A stretch of 64,000 nucleotides of DNA, from assembly GCA_950106755.1 (NCBI GenBank), contig OX467089.1, positions 29,431,345-29,495,344 on the forward strand. Reading direction: 5' to 3'. Source of the stretch: Climacium dendroides (Eukaryota; Streptophyta; Bryopsida; Hypnales; Climaciaceae). A program made the translations under genes and the position numbers. Below, in pieces: positions 33,401 to 42,828 of this stretch. The notes below the pieces were generated by a model that saw only the letters and a program-made list of their open reading frames with translations, did no database searches and was not told where the DNA came from. Position 1 is the first letter of the stretch, and every line of letters starts with the position of its first letter.

Positions 33401-33857
33401 AATGAGGGACATGTGCCATCTCGTCGACGCAACTTGCCTCCGCAACTTCAGATACCTCAGAGGACCTTGCCAGAGGTGCCTGCACGGACGGGGATGCCTT
33501 ACTTTTCTTCCCTTTCTTATTTTCCAGGGTTTTCTCTACCGGCTTTCTCGAATTTCTGGTTCCCCGAGCGCCTCCAGATTCCTGCGTGCTGTTGAGTCTG
33601 GAGCCCTGACTCACACCCTGTCTGGAGGTGTCCACTGAGACAGATCTCGGCCTGCTTAACTCGGTCTGCATTGCCAGCTTCCCTTTGAATTGATCGAAGT
33701 CCTTGAACAAGGCACGAATCTTGCTGCAGAGCTTCTTGTGGTTTAAGGGCTTGCCATCTGAATTCTGCCACTCATTGTTATCGATTTTTTTCTCCAACTC
33801 CTTTATTTCGTCCCGGAACGGCGTGGGTTCTAGGCTTGCGAGGAGGGGTGTCATCAC
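30493..33857 (-). CDS. ParB-like/DNA-methyltransferase-like protein, complete copy
   Basis: Exons 33857-32763, 32639-31293 and 31137-30493 give 1028 residues without a stop. Residues about 60-170 are basic and disordered. About 188-300 is a ParB/sulfiredoxin-like domain: IDISQLVPPP, then FYIINGQHSVAASKW near 252-266, in place of the usual GxHR motif. The C-terminal half of exon 2 is methyltransferase-like. Motif I-like PGG..FSCFAGG ends exon 2 (near 796-807) and continues into exon 3. Position after the other motifs suggests a beta-class N4/N6 order. The catalytic DPPY is not canonical; LLDYSTYN upstream is the best candidate, so activity is uncertain. Residues about 955-1028 form a Gln/Glu-rich probable coiled coil. 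The frame is also open upstream to the TAG at 33900. ParB-methyltransferase fusions are known in phages; this one has introns. Confidence 0.75.
31189..31207. repeat. 19-bp palindrome in intron 2 (right copy)
   Basis: TCAGCGCGACTCGCGCTGA, perfect 9+1+9 symmetry, inside the intron 31292-31138. Confidence 0.85.
32731..32749. repeat. 19-bp palindrome in intron 1 (right copy)
   Basis: TCAGCGCGAACCGCGCTGA inside the intron 32762-32640. More symmetric than the left copy's version. Confidence 0.8.
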
Positions 33858-33899
33858 ATACAGAATGAGGATGGAGTTTAGGCAGATTGTGAAGTGGTA

Positions 33900-34217
33900 C
33901 TAGTCTTGAGGGGCAACGTTGGGAAACGTTGTCACACACTTCACTCTAACCATGGGGAGGGTGTCTGTTTCTAGATCTTTTACCATCTCCTCGTAGGAGA
34001 GGTTTAGAAACACCTGCGCGTTCTTGAACTTGTACGCGAAGTAGAAATTGTTTCTGAAGGGGATCATGTGGAATCCCCACGCTTCAACCCTATCCGGATG
34101 TTTGAACTCCCAGTACTCGCCCTCGATGAGGGATCCATCTGTCTCGTTGGGGTCTTCAGGGTACTGAATATCACATCTGTCAAAGTACATTTCCAGTGCT
34201 TCTCTGTGTTGATCCAT
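33900..34217 (-). CDS. 105-aa ORF upstream of and in frame with the ParB-like gene
   Basis: ATG 34217-34215 follows directly on an acceptor-like CTCGCAG, so an intron lies in its 5' leader. The product (MDQHREALEMYFDRCDIQY at the start, with WGFHMIPFRNNFYFAYKF inside) has no domain I recognise but looks like folded protein. It stops at TAG 33902-33900, and the same frame then runs on without a stop through TACCAC... into the ParB-like ORF. The two may be one protein broken by a nonsense change, or linked by readthrough. The left-copy counterpart is outside the window, so this cannot be compared here. Confidence 0.5.
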   Translation of the reverse strand: MDQHREALEMYFDRCDIQYPEDPNETDGSLIEGEYWEFKHPDRVEAWGFHMIPFRNNFYFAYKFKNAQVFLNLSYEEMVKDLETDTLPMVRVKCVTTFPNVAPQD

Positions 34218-34272
34218 TCTGCGAGTAGAATAATAATATGTCAGGTGGCTTGTTATGAATGCACTTGTCGGA

Positions 34273-34923
34273 TCAGTGCGATTCGCGCTGATCTGCGTTC
34301 GGTTTGTAGATTGTTGTTTTCGGCCTTGTTACATTGCTTGTCTATTGTAGATGTTGATGTATTTCCTACTTATGAAGGTGAGGTTAGTTTCTATTGGGTT
34401 TGGTTCTCTATTCCGATGACCTCAGTTATCTGGCTTTCTTATCTTTTACGGCAAGACTTAACGAATCAGCGCGGATTGCGCTGATGTGTTCAGTTGTTAT
34501 ATATTTGCGTTGTGGAATTCATGTATTTGGGTTCATTTTATTTTCTCTTAGGTTGTCTGTTTTTACAGGAGAGACGTTGCGGATCAGCGCGTCTCGCGCT
34601 GATCAGCGGTGCAGGGTTCTTAAATACGATGGAGTTGTGCTTCTACAATTGAGAGTGGGTTGCTCTGATTCGCTTGTCGGGAGATATTAACGTAGCGGAA
34701 TTCCTAGATTGTATTTCAATTATATGAAATTAGTCAGTTTATGTTTTGAGGGCGACATTGCAGATCAGCGCGGCTCGCGCTGATATGCAGTTCTTTGTTT
34801 CAGGTGACAGACTCTAGCTAATCACTGTGATCCTTGAGCTACTTATCCTGTAGTCTACCTAGCTTGTCAAATTTTTCTGGCTTCCAAGATAGTATATTGT
34901 CAAATCAGCGCGGCTCGCGCTGA
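34273..34923. repeat. Five 19-bp palindromes upstream of the ParB-like gene
   Basis: Sites at 34273-34291, 34466-34484, 34584-34602, 34765-34783 and 34905-34923, spaced 118-193 bp. Four keep at least eight matching pairs; central triplets vary (ATT, GAT, TCT, GCT). They lie in the presumed 5' leader intron or promoter of the minus-strand gene set, consistent with a regulatory or centromere-like cluster. No exon is recognised between them. Confidence 0.8.
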
Positions 34924-36012
34924 TTTGCATTCTGTCATATTTTAGGGTTTTAAGGGCAAGTCTACTTCTGAACTTCTCCAGGATTTCTCACACAAATTCC
35001 AAAACACATACAGACCCTAAGCAAACCTAAGCTCAGATAGACCTGGAAGTGAATTGGTTAAGGATATACCTATGATTAAAATCAAGGGAAGGCAGGAATG
35101 GAATCTGGACTGAAAACAAGAAAAAATCAAATTCCGAAGCTAGCTGAATGCTGAAACTGCAATTCACCTCCTCATTAATTGATTCCTGAATAAAATAACA
35201 AACATAGTCTTTGAGACGTCAATGCTCTACCAATGAATATAATCCATCCTTCAAAATGGCAGCTTACACAACAAGTTTGAAAAGCAATGAAATACAGAAA
35301 TGAAACATGAAACTTGGAACAACAAACGTCCAGTGCCTTTAGCTTTGACACTATAGCCAAAAACAGTGCAACATCACACGCTCCGCTCCTCTCCGCTCCA
35401 GAACAACTCAAAAAACAGGATGTTGGCTTCATTTCTTTCGGGAAAAAACATGCACTGCACGTAGCCGAGTCCCTCAAAGCAAAAGACATCGACCTCTACA
35501 AAGCTCGCACACTGAATTCATTCACGCTGCAATCCAATCTCTTTCATCTTATGCACGGGTTCAATCTGCGACTGTCTGGCACGTTCTATGGCAACTCAGT
35601 CTAGAACCTCACACATTCCATCAGGAGATGGCAAGAGCGTCGGGGATTCGGTGCACAGGCAAAGCACTAGCATCAATGAAAATGCCTGCATGGCCTGGGG
35701 GGCAACCGAAAAATTGCCTCAACAACGTAGCGACAGATGCATTACGAAACCTTGGCATACAATGAAATTCCCTCGTCAGTCATGGACTACGAATTGCACG
35801 AGCTCTGCGAGAGAAGTTGCGCATGTTGACCTAATCATCAGAAAAGAAAACCCGAAGTGCTCACCTGCCACGATTAGAAGACCTTGCAGATTTGAACCCG
35901 GACGTCTTCTTCAGCAGCTTCAACCCCGACCGTGAGCTCCTTCAAAACACAGCTCCTCCACCGTAACTGATTGAAGCAATCAGGTCGGGAAATTGCTTCA
36001 AAACACAGGTCC
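34924..36012. other. No gene recognised
   Basis: Upstream of the palindrome cluster. Open frames at 35314-35604 and 35588-35935 have no domain signature and no splice support. Confidence 0.35.
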
Positions 36013-36700
36013 TCGTGTGTATCCGACAGTACAGAAGAAAAGCAGCCACCTCCGTGAAGAGTAAGCCTCGGAACTGAATGACAACCCTAAACCTCCAGAA
36101 CGTGCTCCACCCTGAATCACAACCCACACTCTCACAAACAAAAAGCGCCACTAAAGAACTCGTGTGTCCGACAATACAGAAGAAAAGCAATCCACCTCCG
36201 TGAAGAACAAGCCTTGGAACTAAATGACAACCCTAAACCCTCAGAACATGCTCCGCCTTGAATCACAACCCAAACTCTCACAAACAAAAAGCGCCACTAA
36301 AGAACTCGTGTGTCCGACAATACAGAAGAAAAGCAATCCACCTCCGTGAAGAACAAGCCTTGGAACTGAATGACAACCCTAAACCTTCAGAACATGCTTC
36401 GCCCTGAATCACAACCCAAACTCTCACAAACAAAAAGCGCCACTAAAGAACTCGTGTGTCCGACAATACAGAAGAAAAGCAAGTCACCTCTGTGAAGAGA
36501 AGCCTCGGAACTGAATGACAACCCTAAACCCTCAGAATGTGCTCCACCCTGAATTGCAACCCAAACTCTCACAAACAAAAAGTGCCACTGAAGAACTTGT
36601 GTGTGTCCGACAGTACAGAGAAAAAACAAGCCACCTCCAACAGCACAGAAGAAAATTACGGCAGTAGAGAAGAAAAGCAAGCCACCTCTGGGCGACCAGC
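36013..36700. repeat. 146-bp tandem repeat, about 4.5 units
   Basis: CGTGTGTCCGACAATACAGA or close variants start at 36013, 36161, 36307, 36453 and about 36599. Units include GAAGAAAAGCAA.CCACCTC, ACAACCCTAAACC and CTCTCACAAACAAAAAG. The open frames across it are repeats of the same peptide and are not counted as genes. Confidence 0.85.
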
Positions 36701-36844
36701 CAGCAGCCGACCTTCTTCGGACGAAAGAGACGACGACTGGGATGGAAACCCGACGACCGACGGTTGAACTCCGTCCATCGTCACTCCGTCGTTCATTGAA
36801 TTGTGGCCCCTGATCAAATTGATACCCGCCCCTGATCTGTTTGA

Positions 36845-36957
36845 TACCCTGGGCCTATACTCAGATCCGAGTTTGAGAGGGGGTCTCACAAATGATACCT
36901 GCACAACGTATACCCAGGGCCTATACTCGGAACCGAGATTGAAAGGGTGTCTCACAA
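36845..36957. repeat. Direct repeat pair, about 65 bp apart
   Basis: GGGCCTATACTC.GA.CCGAG followed by GGGTGTCTCACA-like sequence occurs twice. The rest of 36700-37600 shows nothing recognisable. Confidence 0.6.
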
Positions 36958-37599
36958 GGATCTCTGAATGGAAGATAAGTGGACATGGTGTGCGCATAGA
37001 TGGATATCAATATCAATTAGAATCAACGGAGATACAAAGGCTAAGGCCTATTTTGAGTAACTTGGAATTTTTTTGAAATTGAACAAAATGCCAACATTTC
37101 CATAAGTTGTTTCAATTTTTGTTAAATTTTAACCATACTAATTCAAACTTCACATATTAGAGATCTTATAAGAAAAGAAAAGACAACAATATCACTTATA
37201 CAGTGAAAGATTATAATGTTTGACCATGAAGGTGTTCAAACTGCAAAAAAATTTCAACCCTCTTTTCAGAAGTCAAATCTAAAAAATTGGTGACCAAAAA
37301 GATTTGAGGTTACAAAGCCTAACATGTATAACCCCAATGAACATATGGCTTCTTAAAATCTACTCTATAGTTGTTTGAAATGTACTCTATAGATGTTTGA
37401 TGCTAAAACTAGACTTTACAAAGTTTTTTTGGAAATATTAAACTACTTAAAATAGCAACTTCGTTAAGTTTTGCTTGACTTCAAAGTCCTGCAAACACCA
37501 CATTCTAGTGCCTAGAGCATTTACACACATTACTAACATAAATTGGTAACCTTCATGTTTTATTAAAACAAAACTTTTAGAATTGACTTCACTTTTTGG

Positions 37600-38400
37600 T
37601 AGGTACAATGTCATGGAATTCAATCAAGGCCAATTTAAATGGGCCCAACAAATTTGTCCACAAGTTCTAATTTTTTTTTGGTTGTGGGTTTGGTCAATGC
37701 ATGTGTGGAAAAAATTAAATTAGTGACCCACATGTTTTTTTAAAACTAAACTCTTAAAATTGACTGTACTTTGTAGTACCAATGTTATGAAATTCAATCA
37801 AGGCCAATTTAAATGGGCCCAACAAATTTGTCCACAAGTTCTAATTTTTTTTGGTTGTGGATTTGGTCAATGCATGTGTGGAAAAAATTAAATTAGTGAC
37901 CCACCTGTTTTTTTAAAACTAAACTCTTAAAATTGACTGTATTTTGTAGTACCAATGTCATGAAATTCAATCAAGGCCAATTTAAATGGGCCCAACAAAT
38001 TTGTCCACAAGTTCTAATTTTTTTTTGGTTGTGGGTTTGGTCAATGCATGTGTGAAAAAAATTAAATTAGTGACCCACCTGTTTTTTTAAAACTAAACTC
38101 TTAAAATTGACTGTATTTTGTAGTACCAATGTCATGAAATTCAATCAAGGCCAATTTAAATGGGCCCAACAAATTTGTCCACAAGTTCTAATTTTTTTTT
38201 GGTTGCGGATTTGGTCAATGCATGTGTGGAAAAAATTAAATTAGTGACCCACATGTTTTTTTAAACGTGAACTCTTAAAATTGACTGTACTTTGTAGTAC
38301 CAATGTCATGAAATTCAATCAAGGCCAATTTAAATGGGCCCAACAAAGTTGTCCACAAGTTTCAAATTTTTTTCGGATGTGGATTTGGTCAATGCATTTG
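37600..38400. repeat. 174-bp satellite-like array, 5 units, forward
   Basis: CAATCAAGGCCAATTTAAAT starts at 37621, 37795, 37968, 38142 and 38316. Units also share TTGTCCACAAGTTCTAATTT and AATTAGTGACCCAC. High identity between units indicates recent expansion. Confidence 0.9.
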
Positions 38401-38864
38401 GAAAAACATTACATACTACTAACCATGATCATTAAGTAGATTTACTTTGACCTCAACAATATTTAGTAAACATTTGTTTGGTACAATGCCACTATATTCA
38501 TAGTACACTATGAATATCATCACTAGTACCTTGAATTACAATGCTTGATTGTGAAGTGTGTTAAGATATTTATTGTGAAGCGTTATTCGCTTAATGGGAG
38601 TTTGTAGTGACCTTAAATTGTAATTATGGGTATTAACATCATAATGACTGAGGCTAGTAAATTGAATTCATGATGAAGCGTTATTTATTTTAAGCGATTT
38701 GTGGTGAAACTACATCATAATTATGACTCTCAACATCACAATTATTAATAAGGCTACTACTAAATACATTCATTATACTCTGGTTGAAACAATTTCAATC
38801 TATTATAATGAATGTCACATGAAACTAGAAATTGTTAAATATGATGATGTATAGTTCAAGTGAT

Positions 38865-39610
38865 TTAGAACTTGTGGACAAATTTTTTGAGCCCATCTAA
38901 ATTGGCCTTGATTGAATTTCATGATGTTGGTACTACAAAGTACAGTCAATTTTAAGAGTTTAGCTTTAAAAAAACATGTGGGTCACTAATTTAATTTTTT
39001 TCACACATGCATTGACCAAATCTACAACCAAAAAAAAATTAGAACTTGTGGACAAATTTGTTGGGCCCATTTAAATTGGCCTTGATTGAATTTCATAACA
39101 TTGGTACTACAAAGTACAGTCAATTTTAAGAGTTTAGTTTTAAAAAAACATGTGGGTCACTAATTTAATTTTTTCCACACATGCATTGACCAAACCCACA
39201 ACCAAAAAAAAATTAGAACTTGTGGACAAATTTGTTGGGCCCATTTAAATTGGCCTTGATTGAATTTCATGACATTGGTACTACAAAGTCCAGTCAATTT
39301 TAAGAGTTCACGTTTAAAAAAACATGTGGGTCACTAATTTAATTTTTTCCACACATGCATTGACCAAACCCACAACCAAAAAAAAATTAGAACTTGTGGA
39401 CAAATTTGTTGGGCCCATTTAAATTGGCCTTGATTGAATTTCATGACATTGGTACTAGAAAGTACAGTCAATTTTAAGAGTTTACGTTTAAAAAAACATG
39501 TGGGTCACTAATTTAATTTTTTCCACACATGCATTGACCAAACCCACAACCAAAAAAAATTTGAAACTTGTGGACAAATTTGTTGGGCCCATTTAAATTG
39601 GCCTTGATTG
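38865..39610. repeat. 174-bp satellite-like array, 5 units, inverted
   Basis: The reverse complement of the same unit, ATTGGCCTTGATTGAATTTC, near 38902, 39076, 39250, 39424 and 39598. With 37600-38400 it forms a giant inverted repeat around an AT-rich spacer of about 465 bp, a layout seen in Foldback-type elements. Confidence 0.9.
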
Positions 39611-41557
39611 AGAAATATGTGTGTCACTTATTTATTTTTTTAAACCTGGACTGTCCGAGAAAGTTGAAAAAACCCGGCAATGGAAGTGCAAATGGAAAAA
39701 GAAATTAACATAGAAGTTGGAAACGCCCTCTTTGATGATAACCCATGGGCACCTCTTTAAAAAAATAATGTAACTGAATTTTTCCACGTGGACCAAGTTC
39801 ATGCAAAAATGGCCGGGGTTGTACTTTGTTTGAGAAAGTGAGAAAAAACATGCAAGGGAAGTACAAATGAGGAAGGTCAAATAGGTATAAATTAGAATCA
39901 TGCTCTTCAATGATAATCCAATAATCTATAATTGGGCACTTAACAAAGAAAATAATTTAATTTAACTTTTCTATGAGCCCTTCAGGTCATGCAGATATGG
40001 TTGAGCTTTGAATTTTGAAGTTCTTGTATGCATTACTCTTTTCACTTGACAGTTTTTCTACTGTTTTGAATTAGCACTTAATGAACCTTAGAATGAAAGT
40101 AAAACCGTGACGGCTATTTTGATTTTTGTTCATTTTCAAACAAAAAAATTCTTTTTTCTAAGAAATGGCCATAGATTGTACATTTCGAATCTATTTAGAA
40201 CTTGTATTTTGTTGTTCGTTTTGAACTCCATATTTTCCGCTTTGGTTTGCATGGGTAAAAATTAGAACCTCTTCAAAGGCAAGGTTAAAAGAATTTAGGA
40301 ATGGTAAATGTAATTTCCTTTCAAATTTTTTTGATGACTTGCTGGAGACAATTTATTTGAATTTAGGGCGTGGATTCCAAGCCCTAAACCCTAAACCCTG
40401 AGACCGTGAACCCTTGAAATTGAAGGCAAAATTTTCCCATCCTAAACCCTCAAATCTGCTGCAGGAAAAGGGACATTCTTTAAACATTCCAACATTATTA
40501 GGAATTTTTTAAAATCATACTTTTCATTCACTTTAGAAGAAGAACAATATTCCCGCTGACTAAAGCTGGGGAAGTTTGCAGTAAAGGCACTTTCTAGCCA
40601 AAATTAACATTATTCTAGTGTGTGCTATATATATGGCAAGCCGCGTTAGGTGCCACATGGTTAGTATAAGTAACGGAACCTTCATTTCCTAATAATGAAC
40701 TTAGGTGCATTGTAAGGTCAACAATTGGGATCAAAATTTTAAAGTCAAAGTAGAAAAGGGTTTGGATAGTAGCTTCTGCTGTCCGCATTTGAAGACTGCC
40801 AAAGGGGATATGCCACTACGGACTTTAAAAGTCAACACAAACTTAATGAAAAGTGTAGTGACCCCATTATTTTCGTGGGGCCAACCACTAAATTCAGGAT
40901 TGCATGTGGATATCGAAAGGTTTACGTGGCAAGGCCGTCGTGATTCTGGGGACACTTGATATTAGAATGTACGCCATTCAAAAATGAGAACTGACTTCGC
41001 GCTCTTTCCTTCCCGCCGAGGAGTTGAGTGGACGTCGGCAGTTTAGTTGCATTCCAGTCATTCCACCTTTCTCTTCAACTGCATCAACTTTGAGCTTTGT
41101 TGTTGTTCTCTGCGCTTTCAACTTGTTCTATTATGTCTTTAGAAGAGTTTGATTAGTGTTGTTCCGCAATTGTATTGGTACAACGCCGATTGTTGCCCGT
41201 TGTATTGCTCAAGCAGGAGATCCATCGCATAGGAATTATAGTAAGCCACTCCGACCCCTTTGAAAACATGAGAATTCTCCATTTACCAGCTTCTAGGATC
41301 TGTCATTCCAGCCTCTAGGTTTGCATAAGATCTTTCATTCCATGATTGGTAGTTGTTTTGCGTAGGTGCTCAATGATCTCCAGCACAGTTCACGTTGTGA
41401 TTAGTCAGTCCGACTATTATCCATGAAATGTTCAAGTTTTCAAGTCACTCGACGAGCGCAGTCTGGAGAATGCGCAGAACTCTATATAAACTCCTCCGCG
41501 AAAGACGGACTTACTATAAATAGAAATTCCTTGACTACAATGAAAATGAAATGCACT
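39611..41557. other. AT-rich non-coding stretch
   Basis: No gene is supportable. Near 40382-40400 is a short CCCTAAACCCTAAACCCT run, too short for more than an interstitial telomere-like trace. TATATATA occurs at about 40627. The short frames at 40705-40959 (both strands) and 41423-41641 lack signatures. Confidence 0.35.
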
Positions 41558-42306
41558 TCAGCGCGACTCGCGCTGAAATGCTTCTACCAGAGTTTCCATT
41601 ATCTTTGTGCAGATGGATCACCTAGACTCGCGTTTAATTGATATTCATCCCTGGTCGGGTTGAAGTGTATTCACAAAAGTAAAGGAATATGTAGTGTCGA
41701 CACTTCAGCGCGACTCGCGCTGATGTGCATTGAAGTAAGCTGGTCTAGATCTGTATTCTATAAAATCGTGATGGAATATACTCTGGAGACACTCCAGATC
41801 TATCAGAGCTGAATTGCAATTCAGCGCGACTCGCGCTGAAGTGTAGATATGCGCAGTTAAATGTATTTTGACGATATTCCACCACGACTAATGCCTAATT
41901 ACAATTCAGAGCGACTCGCGCTGAAGTGTACATACGCGTAGTGAAATGTATTTTGACAATATTCCACCATGACCAATGACTAATTACAATTCAGCACGAC
42001 TCGTGCTGAAGTGTCGTCACGAAGGGAATGAAATATATTGTGACGGTATTCCAGTGCGAGTAATTCCGAATTGCAATTCAGCTCGCAAAGAATGAAATTC
42101 ATTTTGATGCTATTTTAGCTCAATTGGCGCTGAATTCTCATCATGCAGAGAGTGGAATTAGTGACGACGTATGTCTACATCGTGGGTGCTAAATTGCAAT
42201 TCAGAGTTGGTCGCGCTAAAGTGCAATCACCTATTGCATGAAATTAGTTGCGACGATATGTTAGTGTCCTGGGAGCTGAAATACAATTCAGCGCCAGTCG
42301 CGCTGA
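41558..42306. repeat. Palindrome array upstream of the transposase candidate
   Basis: Sites at 41558-41576, 41705-41723, 41821-41839, 41906-41924, 41991-42009, 42115-42133, 42201-42219 and 42288-42306, with half-sites near 41618 and 42078. From 41821 onward most lie on an 85-87-bp register, and the spacers repeat too (ATGTATTTTGAC.ATATTCC and TAATTACAATTCAG), so this is a degenerating tandem array. It sits in the 5' leader or promoter of the plus-strand transposase transcript; an acceptor-like TTTTCCAG follows at 42420-42427. Confidence 0.85.
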
Positions 42307-42378
42307 ATTGCCATTCGGATATTACTGCCGCTCAGAAATACCAACACCATTTACTCCGTCAATCAGGTCGATTGGAGT

Positions 42379-42798
42379 ATGATGCCAGACATTGACTTCA
42401 ATACTGCTTTTCATTTGGTTTTCCAGATACGTGACATGACTTCATCTGCGACTTTTGATGACTTCATGGAATCCTCGGATGATGAATTTCCAGTTTTGGA
42501 AGGGATGAATGTAGGCATTCCTGAATGCGAAGGACTTCCGTGTCATCTTTGGAATACAAGATGTGTCACTCTTTACAATGAGGAGGGTCTACTTGTTGGC
42601 GAAGGGACTTGCCATAGTGTCAACTCAGACCTCGTGCTTGGAGCTAATGGTCCTCTTGGAGATACCCATGTAGCAGTTCACATCACCAAGACATTCTCAG
42701 AAGCAGATATCCCTCAGGAGCAGATTTACTATTTGGTTGCTTGGCCGATTAAACGAGTCCACTATGCGGGAGCAAGTCTTCACGACCATGAGGCGTGA
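42379..42798 (+). CDS. Tnp1/En/Spm-like N-terminal ORF
   Basis: The likely exon starts at 42428 after TTTTCCAG, with first Met at 42437 (MTSSATFDDF). An acidic segment (ESSDDEFPVLEG) precedes a domain resembling the Tnp1/En/Spm-like plant transposase domain: CHLWNTRCVTLYN..GLLVGEG, then NGPLGDTHVAVHI and QIYYLVAWPIKRV. The frame stops at TGA 42796-42798, but the same frame continues directly into the 815-aa ORF. The pair may be one broken protein, a readthrough product, or two proteins. Confidence 0.5.
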   Translation: MMPDIDFNTAFHLVFQIRDMTSSATFDDFMESSDDEFPVLEGMNVGIPECEGLPCHLWNTRCVTLYNEEGLLVGEGTCHSVNSDLVLGANGPLGDTHVAVHITKTFSEADIPQEQIYYLVAWPIKRVHYAGASLHDHEA

Positions 42799-42828
42799 GA
42801 CAGATTCAATCAGCTACAAGCCCGCCTC

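Noticed and set aside
36537..36813. Open frames across the 146-bp array as genes
   Set aside because: They are translations of the tandem repeat, present in several frames.
40382..40400. Telomere or chromosome end (CCCTAAACCCTAAACCCT)
   Set aside because: Only about 2.5 units and embedded in other sequence; at most an interstitial trace.
41423..41641. 72-aa ORF upstream of the palindrome array
   Set aside because: It overlaps a palindrome, has no domain and no splice or start support.
34273..42306. CRISPR-like array of repeats
   Set aside because: The repeated unit is a palindrome at variable spacing with repeated, not unique, spacers, and the genome is intron-bearing and plant-like.
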